DNA from: Bacteroidota bacterium
GTDB lineage: Bacteria > Bacteroidota > Bacteroidia > Bacteroidales > CAIXZF01
Direction: 5' to 3'
Assembly: GCA_022709385.1 (NCBI GenBank)
Contig: JAKLIX010000003.1
Span: forward strand, 240,676 to 304,675
Length of the DNA: 64,000 nt
Shown: positions 56,677-64,000 of the stretch, piece after piece
Numbering within the stretch: the first letter of the stretch is position 1
Layout: every line of letters starts with the position of its first letter
The notes under the pieces: model-generated
Told to the model about the DNA's origin: nothing
The model's input: only the letters and a program-made list of their open reading frames with translations
Database searches by the model: none
Made by a program: the position numbers and the translations under genes

Positions 56677-59600
56677 CTACTCAGTAATGACCATTGAGTT
56701 TGCCCTGGTGACATCGTTTACCTGGAGTTTGTAAACGTACACACCCTTGGGCAGTTTGGAACCATCGAAGCTGACAGTGTAATTGCCTGCTTTCTGTTCG
56801 GCATTGACCACTTCGGCAACCACTTCACCAAGTACATTGTACACCTTCAGGCTGACCTGGCCGCTCTGCGGAATGCTGTAACGGATTTCGGTCGTGGTGT
56901 TGAAGGGGTTGGGGAAGTTGCTGAGGCTGTATTCAGCGGCATTGCTCAGTGATGAAAGCTTCGGCATGAGCAGGGAAGCATTTTCGATCACGTCGGCATC
57001 TTCGGTACCCAGGATACTTTCGCTGGTAGTGCTGAAGGTGATATCTCTGCTGAGGTTATGGGCTTTCACCTTGAGGGTGAGCAGCACATCACCGGCATTG
57101 AGTTCAACGGCATCCAGGGTGAACCAGCTGAGTCTGAGTTGTCCGCTGTTGGCGGTGAAGGCGAGGTTATCTGCGGTATTGGGTACGATCACGTCCACGA
57201 TGTCGAGGCTGGGATCGAAGTTCAGCACCAGAGAAACGGCGCCTACCTTCATGGCGTTCTCAACATATACCGGCACTTCTGCAATGCTGTTGTCCACATA
57301 TTGCAGGCCTTCGGTCTTCAGGTACACGCCGGGTGATACCATGGCCGGAGCGCTCGGGATGCTGTTGGGCGGAATGTAGAAGGTGGTGGCAACGTCACCG
57401 GCACAGAGGCCCATGATATTCTGAGCCTGGTTGGCGGTTCCGTCAACAATGATGGTCAGGTTCTCAAAATACCAGTCGGGTCCTCCCGGAGGATTGACGT
57501 TGGGTGGCATGAAGTTGGTGATCTGACCGACGAAACGGCGGGATACGGCCAATGCATCGGCAGCATTCGGAATACCGCCTGAACCGTTCACATCGGCAGC
57601 ACGTACATTCAGTCCGCTCAGCAGCGGGGGAATGTTCACGAAGTGCCTCAGGATGGCGAGGGCGTCGTTGGCATTACATCCACCCCAGGGGGTAGTGGTG
57701 TTGGCCGTCAGGGTATAGGTACCGTTGGCCAGGGCAGTGAATTTGTACTTGTGGTCAACAGGATCCAGCGTTGTGGTGTAGGCAACGGTGGGTCCGTTGT
57801 ACAGGTAAACCTCAACATTCTGGGTAAAGATGGAGAGCTGCGGGTTTTTGTACTTCACAAAACCTTCCAGGTCGGAACAGTTGCCGAATACCAGCTGGCC
57901 ATCCACCCAGGTGGACGGAATGACACCGGTCGTCAGGTTGGTGTACTGGCAGCCGTCGGGACCAAGATCCCACACAAGATTGTGCGTACCTGCCGTGGTG
58001 GCAAATACCAGTTCCATCAACAGCCCTTCACCAATGGTGGCCGGGGTCAGTGAGAACCAGTTCACCTGCAGGTTGTTGCCTGTCGGAGTAACCGTAACGG
58101 CTCCTGTGGCCAGGGCAGAATTCACATTCTGATAGCCCAGGTAGGTAAGTCCGGCACCAACGCCAAGCACGAGGTTCATGCTGTTGACATTGTTAAAGAG
58201 CTCAACATCAATAGGAATAACCTTGGTACCCGGGCAGGCTTCGTTCAGTGAACCGATGGTGGTGACGATAGGCGGAACGGGAGCGTTCACGAAGACGCTG
58301 TAATCTTCCACTTCTCCCCAGGTAGTGGTTCCACAGGGCTCCACATTACCTACATAGGTAATCCTGACCCTCATGACGGTTGGACCGGGAAGCGCATCGG
58401 CAGGTGGTGTGATGGTGGCAGTGTAAGGTCCGTAGCCGGGTGATCCGCCCACAGGCAGGATCTTCTCATTGATGTCGTTGAAATCCAGATCCTGGTTCCA
58501 GTCAACCCAGATACCGCACTGGTCGCCTGACCAGCCGTATCCGTTGGAGACGGTGATGGGATAGCCGGTTCCCACATTCATCGTGGTACTGAGCGCGGTG
58601 TAATTGGCATAACCGCCTGAGGTACATCCGGTCGGGTTGTTGATGGTGCCCACCTGGACATTGGAGATGTACTCATCACAAATGCTGGCGCCTGCGGCAC
58701 AATACTTGGCCGGAACAATCAGGAAGTCAAAGGTGTATTTGTTGAAGTTGTTGCAGAAGGTATTGAAATCCAGCGGATTATGATTAAAGATCAATGCATA
58801 CTGACCGGGCTGCAAGGCATTCACAAAGAAGCTGTCGAGTGTACATTTGTTGATTGTTTTTGTGGCAATCACCTGCAGGTTGGTACAGGGGAGTTTTACG
58901 AGGGTGATGTCCAGATTGTACTCGGCCTTGGCGTGAACGTTGATGGCTTTTACGCTGGCCAGGTTAAAGAGATACCAGTCGTAATCCAGCAGGGTATCCA
59001 CTTTCCACAGGCTGCCGCAATAGGTGTCTCCGTTGAAGAGATTGGTATAAGCGGGATTGGTGGAGAAGCATCCGCCGTTGACATCGTCACCGCAGGGCTC
59101 GGGCTCCTGGATGCTGTTGGTGAAGCAGGTGATCTGACCGCAGGCCACGTTGGTCACGCATTTTCTTACCGTGTCATTGTATTGGTTTTCATCGGTGGCG
59201 GGTTCCACATTGTCGATCCATGCCTTGATGCAGTGCTGTCCGGAAGCGCTCAGGTCGAGGACGGGGATAAAGCCGTAATCGAAGTAAACACCCGGATCGA
59301 TGGGAGGCAGGCTCCATGTGCTCCAGAACTCGGTGGTGGTGTCTCCGTTATAGACGAAGTGCATGTCGAGGTCGGTGACAGTGGTGGTGCCATAGTTCCT
59401 GAGCCTGATCACGACGGGTTCTTCCGTGGTGAGGTTACCGATGGTGGGGTTGGTGATCCACATGATACCCAGGTCCACTTCCTCGGGGGTCCAGGTGTAG
59501 GGGATAGCCATACCGGTAATTTCGGCACCGCCCTGGAAGGTGGCGATGGGTGTGAGTTGTCCGGTGGAGATATCGCAACGGAAGAGTGTACCCGTAGAGG

Positions 59601-62600
59601 TATAACCGGCGAAGTAAAGCTGGTTTATTTCCTTGTCGAATTCGGCATCCTGTGCATAGTTGAGGGCCTGACCCACGGGACCCATCAGTTCGAATACATC
59701 GGTGGTCGGGTCGTAGTTCCAGATCCTGTCGTTGGTGATTTCGGCAAAGAAGAGCATACCGGTTTGGCTGCAGGCCAGGTTGATGGCCAGGCCGATGGGA
59801 CCGATCGGGTTCAGCGGGGTGGCTGCACCGGTTGTCATATTAATGGTGTACAGGTCGGTATTCCAGACGCCGAGGGCATCCTGGTAAGCGGCCACGCCAT
59901 ACATGATACCGGTGGTGTGGTCATAGGACATACCCGAGAAGTTGGCTCCCATGGGGCCGATCAGGGTCATGGCGCCTGTGGTCGGGTTGAGGGTCCAGAG
60001 GTTGGAGTTGTTGGCATAGCTGTATTCGGTTCCGTACCATACGCCGTTGGCCCAGCATCCGGCGGAGATAAACTCGGTGGATACGCTCGGAGCCAGCGGA
60101 AGGATGGTTTCCGGATGTTCGAGGTAGAACCTCACCGGACCTTCACCTAACTGAGCGGAGGGGTCATAGGCGTTGTAAGCGTAGGTTGTGGTCAGCTTGG
60201 CTTCCACTGAAAGGTTCTTGGACTTGCAGTTGTTGTTGATGTTCATGTCGTTGCCAAGCTGGGTGCAGACCTGGATGGCGGCAACTCCTACCGGAGCGAT
60301 CCAGCCAGGGAAAGTAACCTGTGCAGACTGTCCGACTGCCAGGGTTACGGTCTGGGTGTTGGTGAAGCCGCCGGAAGCGGTACACTGTACGTCGAAGGTT
60401 TCGGTATTGAGACCCTTGTTCCTTACAGTGGCCTTGAGGTCGTAAGGTCCGGTTACGATGAACGGATCGGTGTCGATGGATAATACCTCCACGTCGTGAG
60501 CCAGGGGTACCTGGTAATTGACGATGATGTAGGGCGTATTGGTTTCAGCCCAGCCGTGCATGGTGCCATAGTAACAGTTGTTACAGTTTTCATACTCATG
60601 GAAGCCGATGGCAAACCAGTCATACTGAGTTTGTGTGGACAGGTGGGTCAGGGCCAGTGCGGGGAGGGCGAAAGCATGCCAGCCGACACTGTAACCTGCG
60701 GTAGTGGAGATATAGGTGGTACCGCCTACGATCTGGCTCATCACCGTGGCCGGTGTACCGATCATCGGGTCGTTGAGCAGGGCATTCATCCTGAAGTAGG
60801 GAGCACCAGACTGGAAGCTCATGTAATAGTTCAGGTTGGCTGAGAGGAAGGTGACTCCTTCGGGAACATCACTCAGGTCAAATTTGGCCCAGCCGGCTTC
60901 CAGGGGAGCGGCGGTGGATCCTGACCTGATCTTGATGAGGCTCTGTTCGAAGAAGGAGGTGCCGTTGGTGGAACCGGTCCAGTAGGGCAGGTTCTGCGGC
61001 CAGAGGGTGTCTGTAACCGTCGGAATTGAGTTGGTGATGAAATAGTTCTTGCAGTCGTTGTTGGGGAAGTTGTCACCCACCAGGTCGGTGCACACATGCA
61101 GGGCGTAGGTTCCGTATGCGAGCATATTGGCTGTCTGGGTGAAGGTGTAAGACTGCGAGCTGCCTGCGGCGAAAAGTCCCGGGATGATCTCGTTGACAAC
61201 GGGGCTGCCGGTAACCTGGTAGGAAACAGGTACGTTGGTCTGGTCGGCAGAACCGTAATTCTGAACGGTAACGGTCACCAATTCGGCATTGGTCATGTTG
61301 GGTGCGCTGACCGGGGAGGCCAGGGCGGTGATACCCATGTCGTTCGGACCGGGAATATAACCGTAGGTTACGACCAGGTAGGGACGCTGATAGCCTTCGT
61401 TCCAGCCGGCGATGGTCATATAATAACAACCGGAGCAGTTTTCGTACTCTTTCCAGCCTACGGCATACCAGTCAACTGCGGTGGCGGCGCTGAGGTCTGT
61501 CCTTGCCTGTTGCGGCAGGTCAAACACATGCCAGCCGACGGCATAACCGGCGGTGGTCTGGAAGTACTGGGTGCCTGATGAAATGGCTGTCAGCACGGCT
61601 GAGGGGCTGTTGGCCATGGGGTCGATGGCACACCTGGTCAGTTGGAAGTAAGGAGCACCGGATTGTGATTGCGTATAATAACCCAGTTTGAGGGCGCTGA
61701 TGGGGGTGTTTTCCGGCAGCATGCTGATGTCGAATTTGGCCCAGCCGGCTTCCAGCGGCGTGCCGCTTCCGGATTTCACCTTGATCAGGCTGTTCTCAAT
61801 GAATGAAGAACCGTTGGTGGTACCAGTCCAGTAAGGCAGGGGATTGGGATAAATGGTGTCTGTCCAGGTGGGCATGATCTTGGTGACGGTGAAATTCTTG
61901 CAGTCGTTGATGGGCTGCTGGTCACCGGGGAGCTGGGTGCAGATATTCAGGCTGTGGTCGCCCCAGCCGCTGAGGTCTGCCGGTGTGGTGAATGCGTATG
62001 GAACAACTGCTCCGGCAGGAACAGTGGTGGTGCAGATTTCCACCACAGGGGTACCTCCGTCGAGGATATACCGGATCGGGAAGTTCACCTGGTCGTTCAA
62101 TCCGAAATTCCTGACATTCACTTCGATCACCTCATTGGCGCCGAGGCCCATGCCGTTGGGAGGTCCCACCAGGGTGGTGATACCCAAATCATTCGGGTAG
62201 GTGATGAAGGGAAGGTTGGGAATGGCAAAACCGGTGACTTCCATCTGGCCGGGGAATCCGCCCACCAGGGTGTTGGTGGCATTGCTGAGGTTGATGGTAC
62301 GGAGTTGTCCGCCGTAGGGAGTGCCGAGGCTGTATGCGGCCATGTAACAGGTATTGTCGCTGTTGTCGAACTCCATATCCTGGGCATAGTTGGCATTCCA
62401 GCCGATCGCACCGACCAGGGTGGGAGCACCCGTGTTTTTGTTGATGGAGTAAAGCTGATCCAGGTTGATGTTGACGGAGAACAACTGTCCGTTCTGGTCG
62501 CAGGCCAGGTTGATGTAGATGGCTGCGCCGATGGTTCCCACCAGGGTGGGGACGCCGGTGGTGAGATTAACCGTATAAAGTGCAGATGAAGCCGTAGTCG

Positions 62601-63303
62601 AGTTGTAATTCACTGCATACATGGTGTAGGTGGTCCAGTCAAAGGCCATGGCGGAGATTCCGATTCCCATGCCTGCATTGATCACCGTTCTGGCACCTGT
62701 GGTGGTGTTCAGTTTGATGAACTGGCTGTTGTTGGAAGCGCTGTAAGTGGCACCGTACCATTCGCCATTGGCCCAGGAGGCACCGGCAACCCAGTCGAGG
62801 GTGGCCTGGTTGGCGATGGAAAGGATGGAACCCGGCGTATTCAGCACGAACTGGATGGGTCCGAGCGGATAAACCGAGGTGGGGTCATAGGCATTGTAAG
62901 CATAGGCCTCCGTAGTGGGATACTTGGGATTCGGAGCGGAGGGTGCAGTTGAAGCAGGAGGATACTTGAGTTTGGGAGCCATGCCATCGGAGTGCTGGCT
63001 TCGAAGTGCTTCTTCCTCGGTTTTCTCCACATACACTGCTTTTTGCGCAGCATATTCCTCCATTTGCTCCGGAGTCGGCTTCGGTTTGGCAGACTTGGCA
63101 TCACTGGCCTTGCCCTCCAGGATGCTCTGGAGCTCCTGTTCCAACTGCCAATTGGCGGCACCGGTATAAGGCGTCACCTGCCCGGTGGCGGCTTTCCCAG
63201 GATTCGCTTTCACTGGCTCGGTTTTCTGGGCATAAGTGCTCAGCCCGAAAAACAAAGCCGTGATCAGCAGCAGAATTGTAAACTTTGTTGTTTTTCTTTC
63301 CAT
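56677..63303 (-). CDS. 2208-aa modular surface protein with DNRLRE-like, CARDB, GEVED, cohesin and dockerin modules, T9SS type A
   Basis: A signal peptide (ends ...GLSTYAQ) is followed by a charged low-complexity segment (about 30-130). Then come: propeller-like domain 1 ('EAYAYNAYDPTSVYPLGPIQ'), CARDB-like domains, two related DNRLRE-like domains ('PLEAGWAKFDISMLPENTP' and 'PLEAGWAKFDLSDVPEGVT'), propeller-like domain 2 ('TYAYNAYDPSAQLGEGPVRF'), a PPC-like domain, a GEVED domain (about 1567-1670, 'CGIWVDWNQDLDFNDINE'), a cohesin (about 1674-1804), a beta-sandwich, a dockerin-like block (about 1868-1945), a degenerate cohesin and a type A CTD ('NFPNPFNTTTEIRYSIPQSG'). The DNRLRE-like and CARDB modules suggest binding to polymers or surfaces. 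No enzyme domain is recognisable. Confidence 0.83.
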   Translation of the reverse strand: MERKTTKFTILLLITALFFGLSTYAQKTEPVKANPGKAATGQVTPYTGAANWQLEQELQSILEGKASDAKSAKPKPTPEQMEEYAAQKAVYVEKTEEEALRSQHSDGMAPKLKYPPASTAPSAPNPKYPTTEAYAYNAYDPTSVYPLGPIQFVLNTPGSILSIANQATLDWVAGASWANGEWYGATYSASNNSQFIKLNTTTGARTVINAGMGIGISAMAFDWTTYTMYAVNYNSTTASSALYTVNLTTGVPTLVGTIGAAIYINLACDQNGQLFSVNINLDQLYSINKNTGAPTLVGAIGWNANYAQDMEFDNSDNTCYMAAYSLGTPYGGQLRTINLSNATNTLVGGFPGQMEVTGFAIPNLPFITYPNDLGITTLVGPPNGMGLGANEVIEVNVRNFGLNDQVNFPIRYILDGGTPVVEICTTTVPAGAVVPYAFTTPADLSGWGDHSLNICTQLPGDQQPINDCKNFTVTKIMPTWTDTIYPNPLPYWTGTTNGSSFIENSLIKVKSGSGTPLEAGWAKFDISMLPENTPISALKLGYYTQSQSGAPYFQLTRCAIDPMANSPSAVLTAISSGTQYFQTTAGYAVGWHVFDLPQQARTDLSAATAVDWYAVGWKEYENCSGCYYMTIAGWNEGYQRPYLVVTYGYIPGPNDMGITALASPVSAPNMTNAELVTVTVQNYGSADQTNVPVSYQVTGSPVVNEIIPGLFAAGSSQSYTFTQTANMLAYGTYALHVCTDLVGDNFPNNDCKNYFITNSIPTVTDTLWPQNLPYWTGSTNGTSFFEQSLIKIRSGSTAAPLEAGWAKFDLSDVPEGVTFLSANLNYYMSFQSGAPYFRMNALLNDPMIGTPATVMSQIVGGTTYISTTAGYSVGWHAFALPALALTHLSTQTQYDWFAIGFHEYENCNNCYYGTMHGWAETNTPYIIVNYQVPLAHDVEVLSIDTDPFIVTGPYDLKATVRNKGLNTETFDVQCTASGGFTNTQTVTLAVGQSAQVTFPGWIAPVGVAAIQVCTQLGNDMNINNNCKSKNLSVEAKLTTTYAYNAYDPSAQLGEGPVRFYLEHPETILPLAPSVSTEFISAGCWANGVWYGTEYSYANNSNLWTLNPTTGAMTLIGPMGANFSGMSYDHTTGIMYGVAAYQDALGVWNTDLYTINMTTGAATPLNPIGPIGLAINLACSQTGMLFFAEITNDRIWNYDPTTDVFELMGPVGQALNYAQDAEFDKEINQLYFAGYTSTGTLFRCDISTGQLTPIATFQGGAEITGMAIPYTWTPEEVDLGIMWITNPTIGNLTTEEPVVIRLRNYGTTTVTDLDMHFVYNGDTTTEFWSTWSLPPIDPGVYFDYGFIPVLDLSASGQHCIKAWIDNVEPATDENQYNDTVRKCVTNVACGQITCFTNSIQEPEPCGDDVNGGCFSTNPAYTNLFNGDTYCGSLWKVDTLLDYDWYLFNLASVKAINVHAKAEYNLDITLVKLPCTNLQVIATKTINKCTLDSFFVNALQPGQYALIFNHNPLDFNTFCNNFNKYTFDFLIVPAKYCAAGASICDEYISNVQVGTINNPTGCTSGGYANYTALSTTMNVGTGYPITVSNGYGWSGDQCGIWVDWNQDLDFNDINEKILPVGGSPGYGPYTATITPPADALPGPTVMRVRITYVGNVEPCGTTTWGEVEDYSVFVNAPVPPIVTTIGSLNEACPGTKVIPIDVELFNNVNSMNLVLGVGAGLTYLGYQNVNSALATGAVTVTPTGNNLQVNWFSLTPATIGEGLLMELVFATTAGTHNLVWDLGPDGCQYTNLTTGVIPSTWVDGQLVFGNCSDLEGFVKYKNPQLSIFTQNVEVYLYNGPTVAYTTTLDPVDHKYKFTALANGTYTLTANTTTPWGGCNANDALAILRHFVNIPPLLSGLNVRAADVNGSGGIPNAADALAVSRRFVGQITNFMPPNVNPPGGPDWYFENLTIIVDGTANQAQNIMGLCAGDVATTFYIPPNSIPSAPAMVSPGVYLKTEGLQYVDNSIAEVPVYVENAMKVGAVSLVLNFDPSLDIVDVIVPNTADNLAFTANSGQLRLSWFTLDAVELNAGDVLLTLKVKAHNLSRDITFSTTSESILGTEDADVIENASLLMPKLSSLSNAAEYSLSNFPNPFNTTTEIRYSIPQSGQVSLKVYNVLGEVVAEVVNAEQKAGNYTVSFDGSKLPKGVYVYKLQVNDVTRANSMVITE
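57470..57700 (-). other. Dockerin-like module (in the 2208-aa protein)
   Basis: It encodes 'TPWGGCNANDALAILRHFV' then 'AADVNGSGGIPNAADALAVS', a slightly altered dockerin calcium loop (GGIPNAAD in place of GVVNAHD). 'PDWYFEN' and 'LCAGDVATTFYIPP' follow, as in the two other dockerin proteins. Confidence 0.6.
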
Positions 63304-63354
63304 GAGAACACGATTTAATTGTTAATAAAAGGTTTGATTTGGTTTTGCTGTGTA

Positions 63355-63391
63355 TAAAAAAAATATCCGTTGCAGGGTAAAACCCTGCAAC
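63355..63391 (-). terminator. Hairpin with T run in the leader of the 2208-aa gene
   Basis: A perfect 9-bp stem GTTGCAGGG/CCCTGCAAC (63369-63377 with 63383-63391) with a TAAAA loop is followed on the minus strand by GGATA and eight T (63355-63362). It lies about 52-88 bases upstream of the ATG at 63303. It may end an upstream transcript or act as a leader attenuator. Confidence 0.5.
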
Positions 63392-63723
63392 AAAATCTTG
63401 ATTTTCATTAACTTGAATCAAAATTTTGCCTGGACATTCCTTTTGAATTGGAAGCTAAAGTACGAAAAAAAATAAAATTATGGTAAAGCGCGAAAAAAAA
63501 AATGTTAATTCGCAGGGGCTTGGTGAAACATTGACTGCCTTTCTTCGTATCCGCCACGCAGATGATTTCCCGGAATTGCCTGAACAGCGTGATGAAGGCT
63601 TCTTTCAGCCCGCTCAACCAGGAAATGCCCGCTGGTGACGACAGTTTGGTAAAGAAACCAGACTGGCCCGTTCACCCAAGCCCACACTTTATTGTAATGA
63701 TATATAATATGGTATAGCCCCAT

Positions 63724-63795
63724 CATTCTTGCATTCTTGCATTCTTGCAATCTTGCACTCTGGCGTTCTTGCACGCTTGCATTCTGGCACTCTGG
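63724..63795. repeat. Nine tandem octamers (CATTCTTG consensus)
   Basis: Nine consecutive 8-bp units: the first three are identical CATTCTTG, and the rest differ by one to three bases (CAATCTTG, CACTCTGG, CGTTCTTG, CACGCTTG, CATTCTGG, CACTCTGG). A partial tenth unit follows. The 8-bp period is not a multiple of three, which argues against coding. Confidence 0.9.
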
Positions 63796-63905
63796 CATTC
63801 AATTTCGCGATCCCAATGATCATGGCAATATCTAAACCAGCCGGACCCTTAAGTTTGAATCTTTTATTCACTTAAATACCTTGCCGGTATAGCAGACTTA
63901 TTTGA

Positions 63906-63950
63906 ACCACATAGGACACATAGGTTTGATTTCTATATGAACTCTGTGGT
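63906..63950. repeat. Imperfect inverted repeat (ACCACA...TGTGGT)
   Basis: The left arm ACCACATAGGACACATAG and the reverse complement of the right arm ACCACAGAGTTCATATAG match at 14 of 18 positions. The wording is like short intergenic repeats I associate with Bacteroidota genomes, so it may be a dispersed element; only one copy is in the window. Confidence 0.5.
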
Positions 63951-64000
63951 GATAATACATGACTCCGCTCCGCATGACGGTTCATTAAACTTTAAACCTT

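Larger units (their letters stand above)
63304..64000. other. Non-coding right end of the window
   Basis: No supported gene was found in these 697 bases. They hold the leader and promoter region of the 2208-aa gene, a hairpin with a T run (63355-63391), an octamer tandem repeat (63724-63795) and an imperfect inverted repeat (63906-63950). Short open frames over the octamer array have a biased, repetitive composition (ECKNAR-like) and are artefacts. Confidence 0.6.

Noticed and set aside
58780..60150. A 456-aa open frame on the plus strand
   Set aside because: It lies antisense to the 2208-aa gene, whose frame has recognisable domains throughout; the plus frame has no family signature and follows codon-shadow composition.
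63408..63871. Small Cys-rich repetitive proteins on the minus strand
   Set aside because: They arise from reading the 8-bp tandem repeat, have no start or ribosome-binding support, and overlap each other in different frames.

Overview
The window looks like a chromosomal segment of a free-living Bacteroidota bacterium. I infer this from secreted proteins ending in type IX secretion (T9SS) C-terminal domains of both type A and type B, Bacteroidota-style -7 boxes (TAnnTTTG), near-absent Shine-Dalgarno sequences, a PorU2-like C25 peptidase, an OmpH/Skp tail and a probable DUF4296 lipoprotein. No rRNA, tRNA, CRISPR array, transposase or phage gene was seen.

Layout. 1-605 (+): end of an OmpH-like chaperone gene and a small lipoprotein. 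602-9835 (-): a compact run of five genes: type-B CTD surface protein, PorU2-like C25 peptidase, deoC, thioredoxin-fold T9SS protein, small lipoprotein. 10275-15950 (-): three tandem paralogous Asp-box beta-propeller proteins with T9SS tails. 15951-16473: intergenic region with a 56-bp near-perfect palindrome. 16474-20935 (+): copper-uptake locus made of an OprC-like TonB-dependent receptor, an MbnP-family lipoprotein and an MbnH-like dihaem protein. 20982-23225 (-): prolyl oligopeptidase. 23344-24249 (+): cytoplasmic YD-repeat-like protein. 24337-63303: five cohesin-domain proteins, interrupted only by a MATE transporter gene.

The main point of interest is the last 39 kb. Five secreted proteins carry cohesin-like modules. 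Three of them (2226, 6516 and 2208 aa) also carry a shared C-terminal block: a small beta-sandwich, a dockerin-like duplicated helix/Ca-loop segment, a degenerate cohesin-like domain and a T9SS tail. The 6516-aa protein has nine clear cohesins and one degenerate one. It also has two tandem arrays of an exactly 222-bp (74-aa) Ig-like repeat, 6 and 17 copies, and the 17-copy array shows a three-unit higher-order repeat. No carbohydrate-active enzyme is present. The locus therefore looks like a non-cellulosomal cohesin/dockerin surface assembly, possibly self-assembling. The family calls come from sequence motifs; the assembly idea is inference.
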